From contig DHBS01000006.1 of the NCBI GenBank assembly GCA_002398825.1, forward strand, positions 71,230 through 135,229: 64,000 bases of DNA, given 5' to 3'. The DNA is from Syntrophomonas sp. UBA4922 (GTDB lineage: Bacteria > Bacillota > Syntrophomonadia > Syntrophomonadales > Syntrophomonadaceae). Positions 44,492 to 55,963 of the stretch are shown in pieces (within the stretch, counting starts at the first letter, position 1; each line of letters begins with the position of its first letter). A program made the position numbers and the translations under genes. The notes under the pieces were generated by a model, which worked only from the letters and a program-made list of their open reading frames with translations, was not told the DNA's origin and searched no databases.

Positions 44492-44776
44492 CTACCTGGA
44501 TCGGCTCGTTTTTTCAGATTTGCCGGCATGGCCCCGGTAGGTTCTGGTAGGTGCGAATTCGCCCAGTTTCATGCCAACCATATCTTCGGTAATATATATC
44601 GGAACGTGTCTCCGGCCATCATGCACCGCCAGGGTATGCCCTATCATCTGCGGGAAGATGGTGGAGCGCCGCGACCAGGTTTTGATAACGGTCTTTTTAC
44701 TGGATTCGTTCATTTGTTCAATCTTAGCTAAAAGCTTCTCTTCGCAATAAGGTCCTTTTTTGAGTGACCTAGCCAT
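44492..44776 (-). CDS. rpsS: 30S ribosomal protein S19
   Basis: 94 residues; head protein paired with S13. [36 protein letters not shown], and [20 protein letters not shown] are diagnostic. Between rplB and rplV. Confidence 0.98.
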   Translation of the reverse strand: MARSLKKGPYCEEKLLAKIEQMNESSKKTVIKTWSRRSTIFPQMIGHTLAVHDGRRHVPIYITEDMVGMKLGEFAPTRTYRGHAGKSEKTSRSR

Positions 44777-44789
44777 CTAAAGACCTCCT

Positions 44790-45614
44790 TTATTTCCTCT
44801 TCTTGACGATCATCTTGTCAGAAGGTTTTTTCTTGCGGGTCTTGCCGCCGATAGCGATCTTGCCCCACGGAGACACCGGGTACTTCCGTCCGATGGGGGC
44901 CCGGCCTTCACCGCCGCCATGAGGGTGATCCACCGGGTTCATGACCGAGCCTCTAACGGTCGGCCTTATGCCCATCCACCTGGAGCGGCCGGCTTTGCCG
45001 ATAGTCATGTTCTCGTGCTCCAGGTTGCCAATCTGACCTATGGTAGCGCGGCAGTTGACATGTATCAAACGGACTTCTCCGGAAGGCAGACGCACATGGG
45101 CGTAAGCGCCTTCTTTGGCCATGAGCTGGGCTACAGTCCCTGCGGAACGGACCAACTGGCCGCCTTTGCCGGGCCGCAGCTCGATATTATGGATCAATGA
45201 GCCTACCGGGATGTCCTTTAAGGCCATGGCATTCCCGACTTTGATATCGGATCCGCTGCCGGATACGATGGTGTCCCCCACTTTCAGATTCTGGGGTGCG
45301 ATGATATAAGCTTTGCTGCCATCCTTATAATGCAGCAAAGCGATGTTTGCCGAACGATTGGGGTCATATTCGATGGCCGCCACTTTAGCTGGAACCTGAT
45401 CCTTGTTCCGCTTGAAATCGATGATGCGGTATAAGCGTTTATGTCCGCCGCCCCGGTGCCTGACAGTCAAACGCCCTTTGGCATTGCGCCCGCCAGTGCT
45501 TTTCAGGGGAACGGTAAGGCTTTTTTCGGGTTCGGTTTTGGTGATTTCCTCGAAGGTCATCACTGTCATTTGTCTTCTACTGGGTGTGGTAGGCCTGAAT
45601 TTCTTTATGCCCAT
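44790..45614 (-). CDS. rplB: 50S ribosomal protein L2
   Basis: 274 residues; needed for subunit joining and peptidyl transfer. [19 protein letters not shown] near the N-terminus and the C-terminal [20 protein letters not shown] with the key histidine are diagnostic. Between rplW and rpsS. Confidence 0.99.
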   Translation of the reverse strand: MGIKKFRPTTPSRRQMTVMTFEEITKTEPEKSLTVPLKSTGGRNAKGRLTVRHRGGGHKRLYRIIDFKRNKDQVPAKVAAIEYDPNRSANIALLHYKDGSKAYIIAPQNLKVGDTIVSGSGSDIKVGNAMALKDIPVGSLIHNIELRPGKGGQLVRSAGTVAQLMAKEGAYAHVRLPSGEVRLIHVNCRATIGQIGNLEHENMTIGKAGRSRWMGIRPTVRGSVMNPVDHPHGGGEGRAPIGRKYPVSPWGKIAIGGKTRKKKPSDKMIVKKRK

Positions 45615-45649
45615 TTAGTGTCCCTCCTTGCAACGTCATTGGCGATGGC

Positions 45650-45937
45650 TTACATGCCTTCAAACAGCTTGATCTTCTGGCCGGGTTTCAATATCACTAT
45701 GGCCTTCTTACGATCCGGGGTGTAACCGGTGCTGCGCCCCTGCCGTTTCGGTTTGCCTTTCACGATCATGGTGTAAACCTTATCGACTCTGACATTGAAA
45801 ATGTTCTCAATGGCGTTCTTGATCTCAGTCTTATTGGCTTTTTTGTCGACGATGAAAGTATATTTATTGTCAGCCAGCAGTCCCATCGATTTCTCGGTGA
45901 CGATCGGCTTGATGATTATATCCCGGTAATCTCTCAT
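45650..45937 (-). CDS. rplW: 50S ribosomal protein L23
   Basis: 95 residues from the ATG at 45937 ([17 protein letters not shown]); a TTG at 45946 closer to the AGGAGG is possible and would overlap rplD. Tunnel-exit protein that docks trigger factor and [23 protein letters not shown] and [10 protein letters not shown] are family motifs. Confidence 0.96.
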   Translation of the reverse strand: MRDYRDIIIKPIVTEKSMGLLADNKYTFIVDKKANKTEIKNAIENIFNVRVDKVYTMIVKGKPKRQGRSTGYTPDRKKAIVILKPGQKIKLFEGM

Positions 45938-45938
45938 C

Positions 45939-46562
45939 TTACGCAAATACCTCCTCTACCCTGGCAACGGCATCCTTGGTGATGAGCAGGACATCGTAAT
46001 TCATCAGGTCGTAAACATTCATGTAATCCACCGGCAGCGGTTTAACTCCCGGAATGTTGCGGGCGGACTTGATCACGTTCTGATCCACATCAGCTACGAC
46101 CACCAGGGCTTTTTTATCTATCTGCAGGGATTCCAGGGTTTGAAGCATGGCTTTGGTCTTGGGAAGATCGAATTTTAAATCATCTAAAACGATCAGGTTG
46201 TTATCCAAAACCTTGCTGCTCAATGCTGACTTCATAGCCAGCCTTCTTACCTTGCGGGGCAGGGTATAGGAATAATCACGCGGTTTAGGGCCAAAGGTGA
46301 CCCCGCCGGTTCTCCATACTGGATTGCGGCTGCTTCCCACCCGGGCGCGCCCGGTCCCTTTTTGTCTCCACGGCTTTTTGCCTCCCCCACGAACCTCGGC
46401 CCGTGTCTTGGTAGAAGCAGTGCCGACCCGACGGTTGTTTAATTGCATTTTTATAAATTGATGCAGAACCGCTTGATTGGGAGTAATGCCGAATATCTGG
46501 TCGTTTAATTCAAGCTCTCCGATTTGGGCCCCGCTCATATTATAAATGGCTACTTTAGGCAC
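45939..46562 (-). CDS. rplD: 50S ribosomal protein L4
   Basis: 207 residues; its loop reaches the exit tunnel. [20 protein letters not shown] is the conserved tunnel loop, followed by [17 protein letters not shown]. In some bacteria L4 represses the S10 operon; no such leader is evident here. Between rplC and rplW. Confidence 0.98.
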   Translation of the reverse strand: MPKVAIYNMSGAQIGELELNDQIFGITPNQAVLHQFIKMQLNNRRVGTASTKTRAEVRGGGKKPWRQKGTGRARVGSSRNPVWRTGGVTFGPKPRDYSYTLPRKVRRLAMKSALSSKVLDNNLIVLDDLKFDLPKTKAMLQTLESLQIDKKALVVVADVDQNVIKSARNIPGVKPLPVDYMNVYDLMNYDVLLITKDAVARVEEVFA

Positions 46563-46586
46563 TTATTTACCCTCCTTTGTCGGCGC

Positions 46587-47225
46587 TTATGCCTTGACTG
46601 AATTCTTTATGGTGACAAGACCTCTTTTGGGCCCAGGGATTGATCCCTTAATTAAAATCAGGTTTCTTTCCGGATAGACTTTTACTACCTTCAGGCCTTG
46701 GACGGTTACTCTTGACCCGCCTAACCTACCGGGCAACTTTCTTCCTTTAAAAACACGTGCCGGCCCTTTGGCTGCCAGTGAACCGGGACGCCGGTGGTAT
46801 TTTGATCCGTGTCCCATCGATCCCCGCGCGAAATTGTGGCGTTTCACTCCTCCGGCAAAGCCTTTCCCCTTGGAGATCCCCACCACGTCAACCAATTCGC
46901 CGCTTTCGAACACATCCGCCTGAATATCCTGACCAACCTCGTATTGGTCTACATTGTCAACGCGAAACTCCCGGATAAACCGCAAAGGTTTCGCATTAGC
47001 TTTCTTAAAATGCCCTTTAATGGGCTTATTGGCCAGTTTTTCTTTCAGGTTGTAAAAACCTACCTGAATAGCGTTATAACCATCGATATTTTCGTTTTTC
47101 TTCTGTAACACCGTACAGGGCCCGGCTTCCACCACAGTGACAGGCACCGCTTTGCCGGCTTCATCAAAAATCTGGGCCATGCCGATCTTCACGCCAAGTA
47201 TTGCTTTATTCAGATTTCCAGCCAT
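46587..47225 (-). CDS. rplC: 50S ribosomal protein L3
   Basis: 212 residues from the ATG at 47225 ([18 protein letters not shown]), which has AAGGAGGTA just upstream; a longer in-frame reading lacks such a site. L3 helps to form the peptidyl-transferase surroundings. [21 protein letters not shown] and [19 protein letters not shown] are diagnostic. Confidence 0.98.
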   Translation of the reverse strand: MAGNLNKAILGVKIGMAQIFDEAGKAVPVTVVEAGPCTVLQKKNENIDGYNAIQVGFYNLKEKLANKPIKGHFKKANAKPLRFIREFRVDNVDQYEVGQDIQADVFESGELVDVVGISKGKGFAGGVKRHNFARGSMGHGSKYHRRPGSLAAKGPARVFKGRKLPGRLGGSRVTVQGLKVVKVYPERNLILIKGSIPGPKRGLVTIKNSVKA

Positions 47226-47354
47226 TTTTTTACCTCCTTGTCGGTCAATTCTCAGTGATAGGTTGGAAGTGGTTTCCAACTTCACTTCTCTTAGCTGGCT
47301 GACTGCCTCCCTAACCTGTTTAGTCCACTGGTTTTGCAAGCAGCCGGGGAAGTT

Positions 47355-47666
47355 TTATAATTTGATTTCAATGTCCACCCCTGAAGGCAGATCCAAATGC
47401 ATCAGAGCATCAATTGTTTTGGGATTAGGATCCAGTATATCGATAAGGCGCTTGTGAGTCCTCATTTCAAACTGTTCCCGAGAATCCTTGTTCACATGAG
47501 GCGATCTCAAAATGGTATAAATACTCTTCTCGGTTGGCAGGGGAATAGGTCCAGACACATTAGATCCATTCTTCTTGGCAGTGTCCACAATCTTCTGTGA
47601 GGACTGATCAAGCAGTTTGTGATCAAATGCCTTTAGTCTAATCCTTACTTTCTGTTGGCCATTCAC
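47355..47666 (-). CDS. rpsJ: 30S ribosomal protein S10
   Basis: 103 residues; also known as NusE, part of antitermination complexes. [18 protein letters not shown] at the start and [20 protein letters not shown] are diagnostic. First gene of the S10 cluster, 101 bp after tuf, with a hairpin in the gap; there is a 129 bp gap before rplC. Confidence 0.98.
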   Translation of the reverse strand: MNGQQKVRIRLKAFDHKLLDQSSQKIVDTAKKNGSNVSGPIPLPTEKSIYTILRSPHVNKDSREQFEMRTHKRLIDILDPNPKTIDALMHLDLPSGVDIEIKL

Positions 47667-47718
47667 GCTTGTTAAACCTCCTTAGCTGGCTTCACTTGTA
47701 CACGTATCCGGGTGTCTA

Positions 47719-47745
47719 GTTGGGAAGGATAATAACCTTCCCAAC
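47719..47745 (-). other. Hairpin between tuf and rpsJ
   Basis: GTTGGGAAGG (47719-47728) and CCTTCCCAAC (47736-47745) form a perfect 10 bp stem with a 7-base loop, 23 bp after the tuf stop. No T-run follows in the transcribed direction, so it may be a partial terminator, a stability element, or a processing site between the str and S10 groups. Confidence 0.55.
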
Positions 47746-47767
47746 CGAAACTCGCTGTTTTCTAAAT

Positions 47768-48970
47768 TTAGCTGTTAATGGAAGTGACCACGCCGGCGCC
47801 TACGGTTCTGCCGCCCTCGCGGATTGCGAAGCGCAGTCCCTGTTCAATAGCGATGGGAGTGATCAGTTCGATTGCCATCTGCACGTTGTCTCCCGGCATT
47901 ACCATCTCCACTCCCTCAGGCAGTTGGATGATCCCGGTAACATCAGTGGTTCTGAAGTAGAACTGCGGCCGGTATCCGCCAAAGAACGGGGTGTGCCTTC
48001 CGCCTTCTTCTTTGGTCAATACGTACACCTCGGCATTGAACTTGGTCAACGGCTTGATGCTCCCAGGCTTGGCCAATACCATGCCTCTCTCCACTTCTTT
48101 ACGGTCTACACCTCTCAACAACGTCCCTATGTTGTCTCCCGCCTGGGCGTAATCCAACAGTTTTCTGAACATCTCTACGCCGGTGCATACGGTCTTTCTG
48201 GTCTCTTCCCGCATCCCTATGATCTCTACTTCGTCTCCCACTTTCACCTGGCCCCGCTCCACTCTGCCGGTGGTCACAGTGCCCCGTCCAGTGATGGTGA
48301 ATACGTCTTCAATAGGCATCAGGAATGGTTTGTCTACCGCTCTCTCCGGCATGGGGATGTAGCTGTCAACCGCATCCATCAGTTCCCAGATGTGTCCGCA
48401 CCACTCGCAGTCACGGTTGCCGCATCCGCATTCTAAAGCCTTTAAGGCGGAGCCTCTCACTACCGGCAGGTCATCTCCGGGAAATTCATAGAAGCTCAAC
48501 AGTTCGCGGACTTCCATGTCCACCAGTTCCAGGAGCTCTTCATCATCTACCATGTCGGTCTTGTTCATGAATACTACGATATAGGGTACTTCTACCTGTC
48601 TGGACAACAGGATGTGTTCCCGGGTCTGGGGCATGGGGCCGTCAGCTCCGGATACCACCAGGATGGCTCCGTCCATCTGTGCCGCTCCGGTTATCATGTT
48701 CTTGATGTAGTCCGCATGACCCGGACAGTCCACATGGGCATAATGCCGGTTCTCGGTCTGATATTCCACATGCGCGGTATTGATGGTTATGCCTCTTTCT
48801 TTCTCTTCAGGGGCTTTGTCTATTTCTGCATACGACGTCGCTTTCGCTCCCCCGACTTTTGACAATACCAGGGTTATTGCCGCCGTCAATGTCGTCTTGC
48901 CATGGTCGATGTGTCCGATGGTCCCAATGTTTAAATGGGGTTTCGTCCTTTCGTATTTAGCCTTTGCCAT
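47768..48970 (-). CDS. tuf: Elongation factor Tu (first copy)
   Basis: Delivers aminoacyl-tRNA to the ribosome. 400 residues from the ATG at 48970 ([16 protein letters not shown]). GTPase motifs: [24 protein letters not shown] and GSALKA. Directly after the last comes an unusual cysteine-rich insertion, [17 protein letters not shown], with C181, C183, C188 and C191. Its last 70 bp are identical to the start of the gene fragment at the right window edge, so two copies exist. It follows fusA in the str operon. Confidence 0.98.
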   Translation of the reverse strand: MAKAKYERTKPHLNIGTIGHIDHGKTTLTAAITLVLSKVGGAKATSYAEIDKAPEEKERGITINTAHVEYQTENRHYAHVDCPGHADYIKNMITGAAQMDGAILVVSGADGPMPQTREHILLSRQVEVPYIVVFMNKTDMVDDEELLELVDMEVRELLSFYEFPGDDLPVVRGSALKALECGCGNRDCEWCGHIWELMDAVDSYIPMPERAVDKPFLMPIEDVFTITGRGTVTTGRVERGQVKVGDEVEIIGMREETRKTVCTGVEMFRKLLDYAQAGDNIGTLLRGVDRKEVERGMVLAKPGSIKPLTKFNAEVYVLTKEEGGRHTPFFGGYRPQFYFRTTDVTGIIQLPEGVEMVMPGDNVQMAIELITPIAIEQGLRFAIREGGRTVGAGVVTSINS

Positions 48971-48997
48971 CTGTTCTCTCACCTTTCCTTTCCTGTT

Positions 48998-51091
48998 TTA
49001 CATATCCTGTAAGGGTATACCATACCTTTTAGCCATAATTTCCCTGGCTTTTGATGCGGGTATCTCCGCATAGTTTTTGATCTGCATGGAGAAGCTGGCT
49101 CTGCCCTGACTGGCAGATCGCAGGGCGGTTGCATAGCCAAATGTTTCGGCTAACGGCACTTCGCCGTTAACAATCTTGCTGTGACGGTTTTCTTCAAATC
49201 CCATCACTCTTCCCCGGCGAGCGTTGAGGTCGGAAATAATATCTCCTACATATTCTTCCGGGCTGACAATTTCAATGTCCATAATAGGTTCCAACAAAAC
49301 CGGTTCAGCTGCCTTGAGGGCTTCTTTAAGAGCCATCACCGCAGCGACTTTGAAGGCCTGTTCTGTGGAATCAACTTCGTGGAAAGTTCCCCCTTTCAGG
49401 GTTACCTCCACATCATCAACTGGATAACCTGCCAGAATCCCGGCCTGTAGACCTTCTAACACCCCACTTTCAATGACGGGAACAAATTCCCGGGGTATAT
49501 GTTCATGATTGGATTTATCGATAAACTGCACCCCCTGGCCTTCAGGCCGAGGTGCGATTTCTAATATTACGTGAGCAAATTGACCGCGCCCGCCAGCTTG
49601 TTTGTCGAAGCGGGCTTCAGCACGGTTTTTCTTTTTAGCGGTCTCTTTATAGGAAACCTGGGGTTTACCAACATTGGCATTAACCTTAAATTCCTTCAGC
49701 AAACGATCCACGATAATCTCCAGGTGCAGCTCACCCATTCCAGATATAATGGTCTGCCCGGTTTCGGCATCCATCCGGGTTCTGAAAGTAGGGTCCTCTT
49801 CTGCTAGACGCCGCAGACTGTCACCGATTTTATCCTGGTCTGCTTTGGTTTTGGCCTCAATGGCTACATCTACCACCGGGTCAGGAAACTGAATGGATTC
49901 GAGTACGATGGTATCGGGCTCGCTGCACAGGGTATCTCCGGTTACCGTTTCCTTCAAGCCTACCGCAGCTACGATATCACCTGCCAGGGCTTCCTGAATC
50001 TCCTCACGATGGTTGGCATGCATTTTGAGTATCTTGGTAATCCGCTCCCGGCGGTTTTTCCCGCTGTTCATCACCGTGCCGCCAACCTTCACCCTGCCGG
50101 AATAAATCCGGAAGTAGGTAAGTTTACCCACATAAGGATCCACCGCCACCTTAAAAGCCAGGGCGCACATTGGCCCGGCAACATCAGCCTGGCGGCTGAT
50201 CTCCAGCCCGGTTTTGGGATCCACACCCTTGACCGCGGGAATATCCACTGGCGAAGGCAAATAGTCAACCACTGCATCCAGGAGCATCTGTACCCCTTTG
50301 TTCTTGAAAGAAGAACCGCACAAAACCGGTACAATTCTGTTTTTAATGGTAAGGGCGCGCAACGATCGCTGTATATCGTCGACCGTGATGTCGATACCAT
50401 CCAGGTATTTTTCCAGCATATTATCATCGAACTCGGCTAGTTTTTCCAACAATTGCTGGCGGTATTCCAAGGCTTCTTCCATCTGCTGGGCTGTCAGATC
50501 CCTGACCAGGAAATGCTCTCCGCTGTCTTCCTCATATATGTAGGCCTTGAGCCGGATGAGATCGATAACACCAGAGAAAAGATCCTCTACCCCTATGGGG
50601 AGGTGGATCAAGACCGGTTCGCTGCCCAGATCGGACCGGATCATATTTACTGCTCTGAAGTAGTCGGCGCCGATGCGATCCATCTTGTTGATATAGGCAA
50701 TGCGGGGGGTGCCGTACCTATCGGCCTGGTGCCATACCGTCTCCGATTGCGGTTGTACCCCGGCCACGGCGCAGAAAATTGCAATGGCTCCATCAAGTAT
50801 GCGCAATGAACGCTCTACCTCAACAGTAAAGTCCACATGCCCGGGCGTGTCGATAATGTTGATAACCGCATCCCTCCAGGCACAGGTGGTAGCTGCAGAA
50901 GTGATGGTGATGCCCCTTTCCTGCTCCTGGCTCATCCAGTCCATTGTGGCGGTGCCTTTATCGACCTCACCCATGCGATGTACCTTTCCGGAATAGAAAA
51001 GGATCCTCTCGGTGGTAGTGGTCTTGCCCGCATCTATATGGGCCATAATGCCAATATTTCTTATTGCAGTCAAATCCGCCTTTGCAGCCAT
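48998..51091 (-). CDS. fusA: Elongation factor G
   Basis: GTPase that drives translocation and, with RRF, ribosome recycling. 697 residues from the ATG at 51091, preceded by GGGAG. G-domain motifs: [31 protein letters not shown], and [30 protein letters not shown] lies in domain IV. Between rpsG and tuf. Confidence 0.98.
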   Translation of the reverse strand: MAAKADLTAIRNIGIMAHIDAGKTTTTERILFYSGKVHRMGEVDKGTATMDWMSQEQERGITITSAATTCAWRDAVINIIDTPGHVDFTVEVERSLRILDGAIAIFCAVAGVQPQSETVWHQADRYGTPRIAYINKMDRIGADYFRAVNMIRSDLGSEPVLIHLPIGVEDLFSGVIDLIRLKAYIYEEDSGEHFLVRDLTAQQMEEALEYRQQLLEKLAEFDDNMLEKYLDGIDITVDDIQRSLRALTIKNRIVPVLCGSSFKNKGVQMLLDAVVDYLPSPVDIPAVKGVDPKTGLEISRQADVAGPMCALAFKVAVDPYVGKLTYFRIYSGRVKVGGTVMNSGKNRRERITKILKMHANHREEIQEALAGDIVAAVGLKETVTGDTLCSEPDTIVLESIQFPDPVVDVAIEAKTKADQDKIGDSLRRLAEEDPTFRTRMDAETGQTIISGMGELHLEIIVDRLLKEFKVNANVGKPQVSYKETAKKKNRAEARFDKQAGGRGQFAHVILEIAPRPEGQGVQFIDKSNHEHIPREFVPVIESGVLEGLQAGILAGYPVDDVEVTLKGGTFHEVDSTEQAFKVAAVMALKEALKAAEPVLLEPIMDIEIVSPEEYVGDIISDLNARRGRVMGFEENRHSKIVNGEVPLAETFGYATALRSASQGRASFSMQIKNYAEIPASKAREIMAKRYGIPLQDM

Positions 51092-51112
51092 CGGCACTCC
51101 CAGCACAAGTGA

Positions 51113-51583
51113 TTACCAGCGGTAATGGGCAAAGGCCCGGTTGGCCTCAGCCATCTTATGCGTATCCTCTTTCTTTTTTACTGATTGGCCGGTGCTGTTG
51201 TAAGCATCAACAATTTCTCCGGCCAGGCGTTCAGCCATGGTCTTTTCACCGCGTTTGCGGGCATAACCCACTAACCAGCGAATCGCCAGGGTTTGTCTTC
51301 TTTCAGGTCTGACTTCGACCGGCACCTGATAGTTGGCACCGCCAACCCGGCGGGCGCGTACTTCGAGTATCGGGGTGATGTTCTTCATCGCGATTTCGAA
51401 GGCATCCATGGGGTCTTTGCCGGTTTTTCTAGCTACTATGTCAAAAGCCGAATAGCAGATTTTCTCTGCCAGGCTTTTTTTGCCGTCCCACATGATCTGA
51501 TTAACCAATTTGGTAAAATACTTGCTGTGATAAATGGGATCTGGCAGAACATCTCTTTTGGGTACGGGTCCCTTTCTTGGCAT
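51113..51583 (-). CDS. rpsG: 30S ribosomal protein S7
   Basis: 156 residues, the normal length; nucleates the head of the small subunit and touches E-site t[21 protein letters not shown] at the start and [19 protein letters not shown] are diagnostic. Between rpsL and fusA. Confidence 0.98.
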   Translation of the reverse strand: MPRKGPVPKRDVLPDPIYHSKYFTKLVNQIMWDGKKSLAEKICYSAFDIVARKTGKDPMDAFEIAMKNITPILEVRARRVGGANYQVPVEVRPERRQTLAIRWLVGYARKRGEKTMAERLAGEIVDAYNSTGQSVKKKEDTHKMAEANRAFAHYRW

Positions 51584-51597
51584 ATCGCGCCTCCCTC

Positions 51598-51975
51598 CTA
51601 TTTTTTCTTGGGCCGTTTGGTGCCGTATTTGGATCTTCCCCGGTTGCGGTTCTGAACCCCAGCTGCATCCAAGGTTCCTCTGATAATATGATATCTTACC
51701 CCTGGCAGGTCTTTTACACGACCGCCTCTGATCAAAACCACCGAGTGCTCCTGCAGATTGTGGCCAATACCAGGAATGTAAGCAGTTACCTCAATCCCGT
51801 TGGATAGACGCACCCTGGCAATTTTGCGCAATGCCGAGTTCGGCTTTTTAGGTGTGGTGGTGTAAACACGTGTGCATACCCCGCGTTTTTGGGGGCAGCT
51901 CTTTAATGCTGGCGCAGTTGACTTCTTTTCTACCTTTTCGCGCCCTTTTCTTATCAATTGATTGATGGTTGGCAC
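51598..51975 (-). CDS. rpsL: 30S ribosomal protein S12
   Basis: 125 residues; decoding-centre protein and site of streptomycin resistance. GTG start overlapping the upstream stop by one base (TAGTG), with AAGGAGGTG before it. [21 protein letters not shown] and [20 protein letters not shown] carry the two lysines (K of TPKKPNS and the R-V-K-D-L-P-G region) in the streptomycin-sensitive form. Confidence 0.98.
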   Translation of the reverse strand: MPTINQLIRKGREKVEKKSTAPALKSCPQKRGVCTRVYTTTPKKPNSALRKIARVRLSNGIEVTAYIPGIGHNLQEHSVVLIRGGRVKDLPGVRYHIIRGTLDAAGVQNRNRGRSKYGTKRPKKK

Positions 51976-52244
51976 TATTGCACCTCCTTCCCCATGTTAT
52001 TGTCAAGCAATGCCACGGTTGCTGAACCCACATCAATGCCACAGGCTTCACCCAGGGTTTTCTTGCTGTTCACCATCTCAATGTCAACCTGGTGCTGGTG
52101 GCACAGTTGCTTAATGGGTTCAACCACATGGGGTTCGGCATCACAGGCAATGTATACTTTACTTGCTATGCCCCGGGAAATGGCCTTTTTGACCTGTTTG
52201 GCGCCGATTACCCGGGATGATTGTTTTAGATCATCTAGTGGCAA
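51975..52244 (-). CDS. L7Ae-like ribosomal protein (YbxF-type)
   Basis: 89 residues; TTG start at 52244 with CGGAGG upstream. L7Ae/L30e/Gadd45 fold: [21 protein letters not shown], then ACDAEP, and [16 protein letters not shown]. In Bacillus the YbxF protein at the same place binds kink-turn RNA; its cellular role is unclear. First gene of the str operon, behind its promoter, and coupled to rpsL by a one-base overlap. Confidence 0.92.
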   Translation of the reverse strand: MPLDDLKQSSRVIGAKQVKKAISRGIASKVYIACDAEPHVVEPIKQLCHQHQVDIEMVNSKKTLGEACGIDVGSATVALLDNNMGKEVQ

Positions 52245-52314
52245 CAGATAAACCTCCGAACATCAGAAAATAGGCGAAAAAGATTATTCGAGCTTATTTG
52301 CCACGCACTTAAAT

Positions 52315-52343
52315 ATTTTAGCACCTGGTGGTCCCCCAGTCAA
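52315..52343 (-). promoter_or_regulatory. Promoter of the str operon
   Basis: TTGACT (52338-52343) and TAAAAT (52315-52320) are exactly 17 bp apart, with an extended -10 TG two bases before the -10 box. It precedes the L7Ae-like gene by about 70 bp. This is one of the strongest promoters visible in the window. Confidence 0.8.
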
Positions 52344-52373
52344 TTATAACCATGATTAATTTGGTGGGGGACC
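52330..52373 (-). other. Inverted repeat between rpoC and the str promoter
   Basis: GGTCCCCCA (52330-52338) and TGGGGGACC (52365-52373) form a perfect 9 bp stem with a 26-base AT-rich loop. One arm lies in the promoter spacer of the str operon. No T-run follows, so it is not a standard terminator for rpoC, though it may act as a weak one or as an operator. Confidence 0.6.
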
Positions 52374-52395
52374 GCTCAAATATGCTTTTAGTCGT

Positions 52396-55300
52396 TTAAA
52401 CCGGTTCTTCCTGCAGGATCGGCATCACTGCCTCGGCCTTTTCTGAGACCCGGATATTTCTGTATGTCGAATATCCGGTTCCAGCAGGTATAAGCTTGCC
52501 GATGATAACATTCTCTTTCAAGCCGATCAGGTAATCGATTTTGCCTTTTATGGCGGCTTCGGTCAATACCTTGGTTGTTTCCTGGAAAGAGGCTGCCGAC
52601 AAGAAAGAATCAGTATTCAAAGACGCCTTGGTTATACCCAGCAACATCGGCGAGCATACTGCGGGGAGGCCGCCCTGCTCAATGATCTTGCGGTTCTCTT
52701 CTTCAAAGCTGGAGATATCGACAAAGGCCCCGGGCAGCATAGAGGTGTCTCCTGAATATTCAATCTTGACCTTCTTCAACATCTGCCTAATCATGATCTC
52801 AATGTGTTTGTCGCTGATATCAACCCCCTGGGAACGATAGACCTTTTGCACCTCCTGCAGGATATAGCGCTGCACATCCTGCATGCCCTTGGTCTTGAGA
52901 ATGTCATGGGGATTCAAGGGGCCTTCAGTCAGAGCGTCGCCAAGTTCAACCCAATCGCCTTCACCGACTTTGAGACGGGAGCCATAGTGCACCAGGTAGG
53001 CGCCCAGTTGCTCATCTTCGTCCCCCAGCACCTGAACTTCACGGCGTCCCTTATTCTCAGACAATTTAACCCTTCCGGTGGCCTCGGCTACCACCGCCTG
53101 ACCCTTGGGTTTGCGGACCTCGAAGAGTTCCTCTACGCGGGGCAGACCGCGGGTGATGTCTTCACCGGCTACGCCGCCGGTGTGGAAGGTGCGCATGGTC
53201 AGCTGCGTGCCGGGCTCGCCGATGGACTGCGCAGCCAGTATGCCTACCGCCTCGCCGATCTCGACATCATAACCGGTGGCCAGGTTGCGGCCATAACACT
53301 TCTTGCACACCCCGTACTTGGTCTTGCAGGTCAAGACGCTTCTTATCTTCACTTTGTCGATGCCGGATTTCTCTATCTCATAGCCGACTTCGTCATCGAT
53401 CATCTCATTTTCGTGCACCATGGTCTCTCCAGTGTCCGGGTGATGGATGGTGTCTACCGAGACCCTGCCGATGATGCGCTGGTGCAGCGGTTCGATCAGC
53501 TGTGAACCCTCGGTAATCTTCTCCACGTAGATGCCTTCCACTGACTCACAGTCATCTTCTCTTACGATGACATCCTGGGATACGTCTACCAGGCGGCGGG
53601 TCAAATACCCGGAGTCGGCGGTGCGCAGGGCGGTGTCAGCCAGACCTTTGCGGGCTCCGTGGGTGGAGATGAAGTATTCCAAAACGGTTAAGCCTTCACG
53701 GAAGTTGGCTTTGATGGGCAAGTCAATGATCTTGCCTGAAGGGTCAGCCATAAGGCCCCTCATTCCAGCCAGCTGACGAATCTGCTGGAAGTTGCCGCGC
53801 GCGCCGGAAACAGCCATCATGTACACCGGGTTATCTTCAGGCAGGGCCGTTTTCAGGGCATCGGTTACGTCATCAGTGGCCTGATTCCATATTTCCACCA
53901 CCTGGCTGTGACGCTCATCTTCAGTTATCAAACCGAAAAGGAAGTCCTCTTCAATACTGTCCACCACCTGCTCGGCCTCGGCCAGGATGCGCCCTTTGGC
54001 TTCAGGGGTTTCAAAGTCGGTGACACCTACGCTGATACCAGCTTTGGTGCTGAATTTGTAGCCCAGGCGCTTAATGCCGTCCAACATCTCCGCAGTGCGG
54101 GCATTGCCCTCGCGGCGGTAACATTCGTAAACGATATTGCCCAGTTTTTTCTTGTCTATTACTTCATTATGGAAGCCGATGCTGTCGGGCATGACTTCAT
54201 TAAAGATGACCCGGCCTACCGAAGTTTCGACGATCTCATTATAATGGTGTTCGTAATTGACCGTAAACGACATCTTCACCCTGATCTTTTCCCGCAACTG
54301 GATCTGTCCCAGTTCGTAGGCCATACGGGCCTCCTCCGGGCTGGAGAAACAGCGCAGTGCTTCAGCAGGCCGTTCCCATTCTTCTTTGCTCATGTAGGTC
54401 AGGTAGAACATACCTATAACCATATCCTGGGTGGGGGTGCATACCGGCTTGCCATCCTTGGGATTAAGGATGTTATTGCTGGCCAGCATCAAGAGGCGCG
54501 CTTCGGTCTGAGCCTCAGCGCTCAAAGGCACATGCACCGCCATCTGGTCGCCGTCAAAGTCGGCGTTATATGCCGTACATACCAGCGGATGCAATTGCAG
54601 GGCGCGGCCTTCCACCAGCACCGGCTCAAAGGCCTGTATGCCCAAGCGGTGCAGGGTGGGGGCGCGGTTTAACAACACCGGGTGTTCTTTGATAACATCA
54701 TCCAAGATATCCCAGACTTCCTCGCGGCCGCGCTCCACCATTTTTTTGGCGCTTTTGATATTGGATGAAATGCCGCGGTCCACTAATTTCTTCATTACAA
54801 AAGGTTTGAACAATTCCAAGGCCATCTCTTTGGGCAGTCCGCATTGATGCATTTTGAGGTTGGGCCCGACCACAATAACCGACCGTCCGGAGTAGTCTAC
54901 CCTTTTGCCCAGCAAGTTCTGCCGGAAGCGGCCCTGTTTGCCCTTTAACATATCACTCAGGGATTTTAAGGGGCGGTTGCCGGGTCCGGTGACCGGACGA
55001 CCGCGGCGGCCGTTATCAACCAGGGCGTCCACGGCCTCCTGCAGCATTCTCTTTTCATTGCGCACGATTATGTCCGGAGCACCCAGATCCAAAAGGCGCT
55101 TCAGTCTGTTGTTGCGGTTGATCACCCGGCGGTATAAGTCATTCAAGTCTGAGGTGGCAAAACGGCCTCCGTCAAGCTGCACCATAGGGCGCAGTTCCGG
55201 AGGAATCACCGGCAAGACATCCATTATCATCCATTCCGGGTCATTTCCCGACAGGCGGAAGGACTCCACTACCTCCAGGCGCTTGATGGCACGGCCTTTA

Positions 55301-55905
55301 CGCTGGCCGGTGGTGGTGGCAATCTCCTCCTTGAGTTCTTCAGACATGCTTTCCAAATCGATTTCGCTTAAGAGGGTTTTAATAGCTTCCGCGCCAATGC
55401 CGGCCTTAAAAGTATCTCCATAACGTTCCCGGTTTTCGCGGTATTCCTTCTCATTGAGCAGCTGTTTTCTCAATAAAGGCGTATCGCCGGGGTGGATAAC
55501 GATGTAGTTGACGAAATATATAACCTTTTCCAAAACCTTGGGGGACATGTCCAAGAGCAAGCCCATACGGCTGGGAATCCCCTTGAGATACCAGATATGG
55601 GATACCGGGGCGGCCAGTTCGATATGCCCCATGCGCTCCCGTCTGACCTTGGAAGTAGTAACTTCAACGCCACAGCGGTCGCAAACTATGCCGCGATGGC
55701 GTACCCTTTTATATTTGCCGCAATGACATTCCCAGTCTTTTACCGGTCCAAAGATCTTTTCGCAAAACAGACCTTCTTTTTCCGGCCTCAAGGTGCGGTA
55801 GTTAATGGTCTCCGGTTTCTTAACCTCCCCGCTGCTCCAGGAACGAATCTGTTCCGGTGAAGCCAGGGCAATTTTAATCCGCTCAAAGTTGTTAACGTCT
55901 AACAA
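52396..55905 (-). CDS. rpoC: RNA polymerase beta' subunit
   Basis: 1169 residues; carries the catalytic magnesium. TTG start at 55905 with AAGGAGAG upstream. N-terminal zinc-binding [20 protein letters not shown], catalytic [17 protein letters not shown], and the second zinc site with [16 protein letters not shown] are all intact. The trigger-loop region ([19 protein letters not shown]) is normal. No large lineage-specific insertion is evident. Confidence 0.99.
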   Translation of the reverse strand: MLDVNNFERIKIALASPEQIRSWSSGEVKKPETINYRTLRPEKEGLFCEKIFGPVKDWECHCGKYKRVRHRGIVCDRCGVEVTTSKVRRERMGHIELAAPVSHIWYLKGIPSRMGLLLDMSPKVLEKVIYFVNYIVIHPGDTPLLRKQLLNEKEYRENRERYGDTFKAGIGAEAIKTLLSEIDLESMSEELKEEIATTTGQRKGRAIKRLEVVESFRLSGNDPEWMIMDVLPVIPPELRPMVQLDGGRFATSDLNDLYRRVINRNNRLKRLLDLGAPDIIVRNEKRMLQEAVDALVDNGRRGRPVTGPGNRPLKSLSDMLKGKQGRFRQNLLGKRVDYSGRSVIVVGPNLKMHQCGLPKEMALELFKPFVMKKLVDRGISSNIKSAKKMVERGREEVWDILDDVIKEHPVLLNRAPTLHRLGIQAFEPVLVEGRALQLHPLVCTAYNADFDGDQMAVHVPLSAEAQTEARLLMLASNNILNPKDGKPVCTPTQDMVIGMFYLTYMSKEEWERPAEALRCFSSPEEARMAYELGQIQLREKIRVKMSFTVNYEHHYNEIVETSVGRVIFNEVMPDSIGFHNEVIDKKKLGNIVYECYRREGNARTAEMLDGIKRLGYKFSTKAGISVGVTDFETPEAKGRILAEAEQVVDSIEEDFLFGLITEDERHSQVVEIWNQATDDVTDALKTALPEDNPVYMMAVSGARGNFQQIRQLAGMRGLMADPSGKIIDLPIKANFREGLTVLEYFISTHGARKGLADTALRTADSGYLTRRLVDVSQDVIVREDDCESVEGIYVEKITEGSQLIEPLHQRIIGRVSVDTIHHPDTGETMVHENEMIDDEVGYEIEKSGIDKVKIRSVLTCKTKYGVCKKCYGRNLATGYDVEIGEAVGILAAQSIGEPGTQLTMRTFHTGGVAGEDITRGLPRVEELFEVRKPKGQAVVAEATGRVKLSENKGRREVQVLGDEDEQLGAYLVHYGSRLKVGEGDWVELGDALTEGPLNPHDILKTKGMQDVQRYILQEVQKVYRSQGVDISDKHIEIMIRQMLKKVKIEYSGDTSMLPGAFVDISSFEEENRKIIEQGGLPAVCSPMLLGITKASLNTDSFLSAASFQETTKVLTEAAIKGKIDYLIGLKENVIIGKLIPAGTGYSTYRNIRVSEKAEAVMPILQEEPV

Positions 55906-55963
55906 GGCAGACTCTCCTTTCCAGAAGATACGTCACTGTCAACGAGCCTTTGTTCAGGATCTG

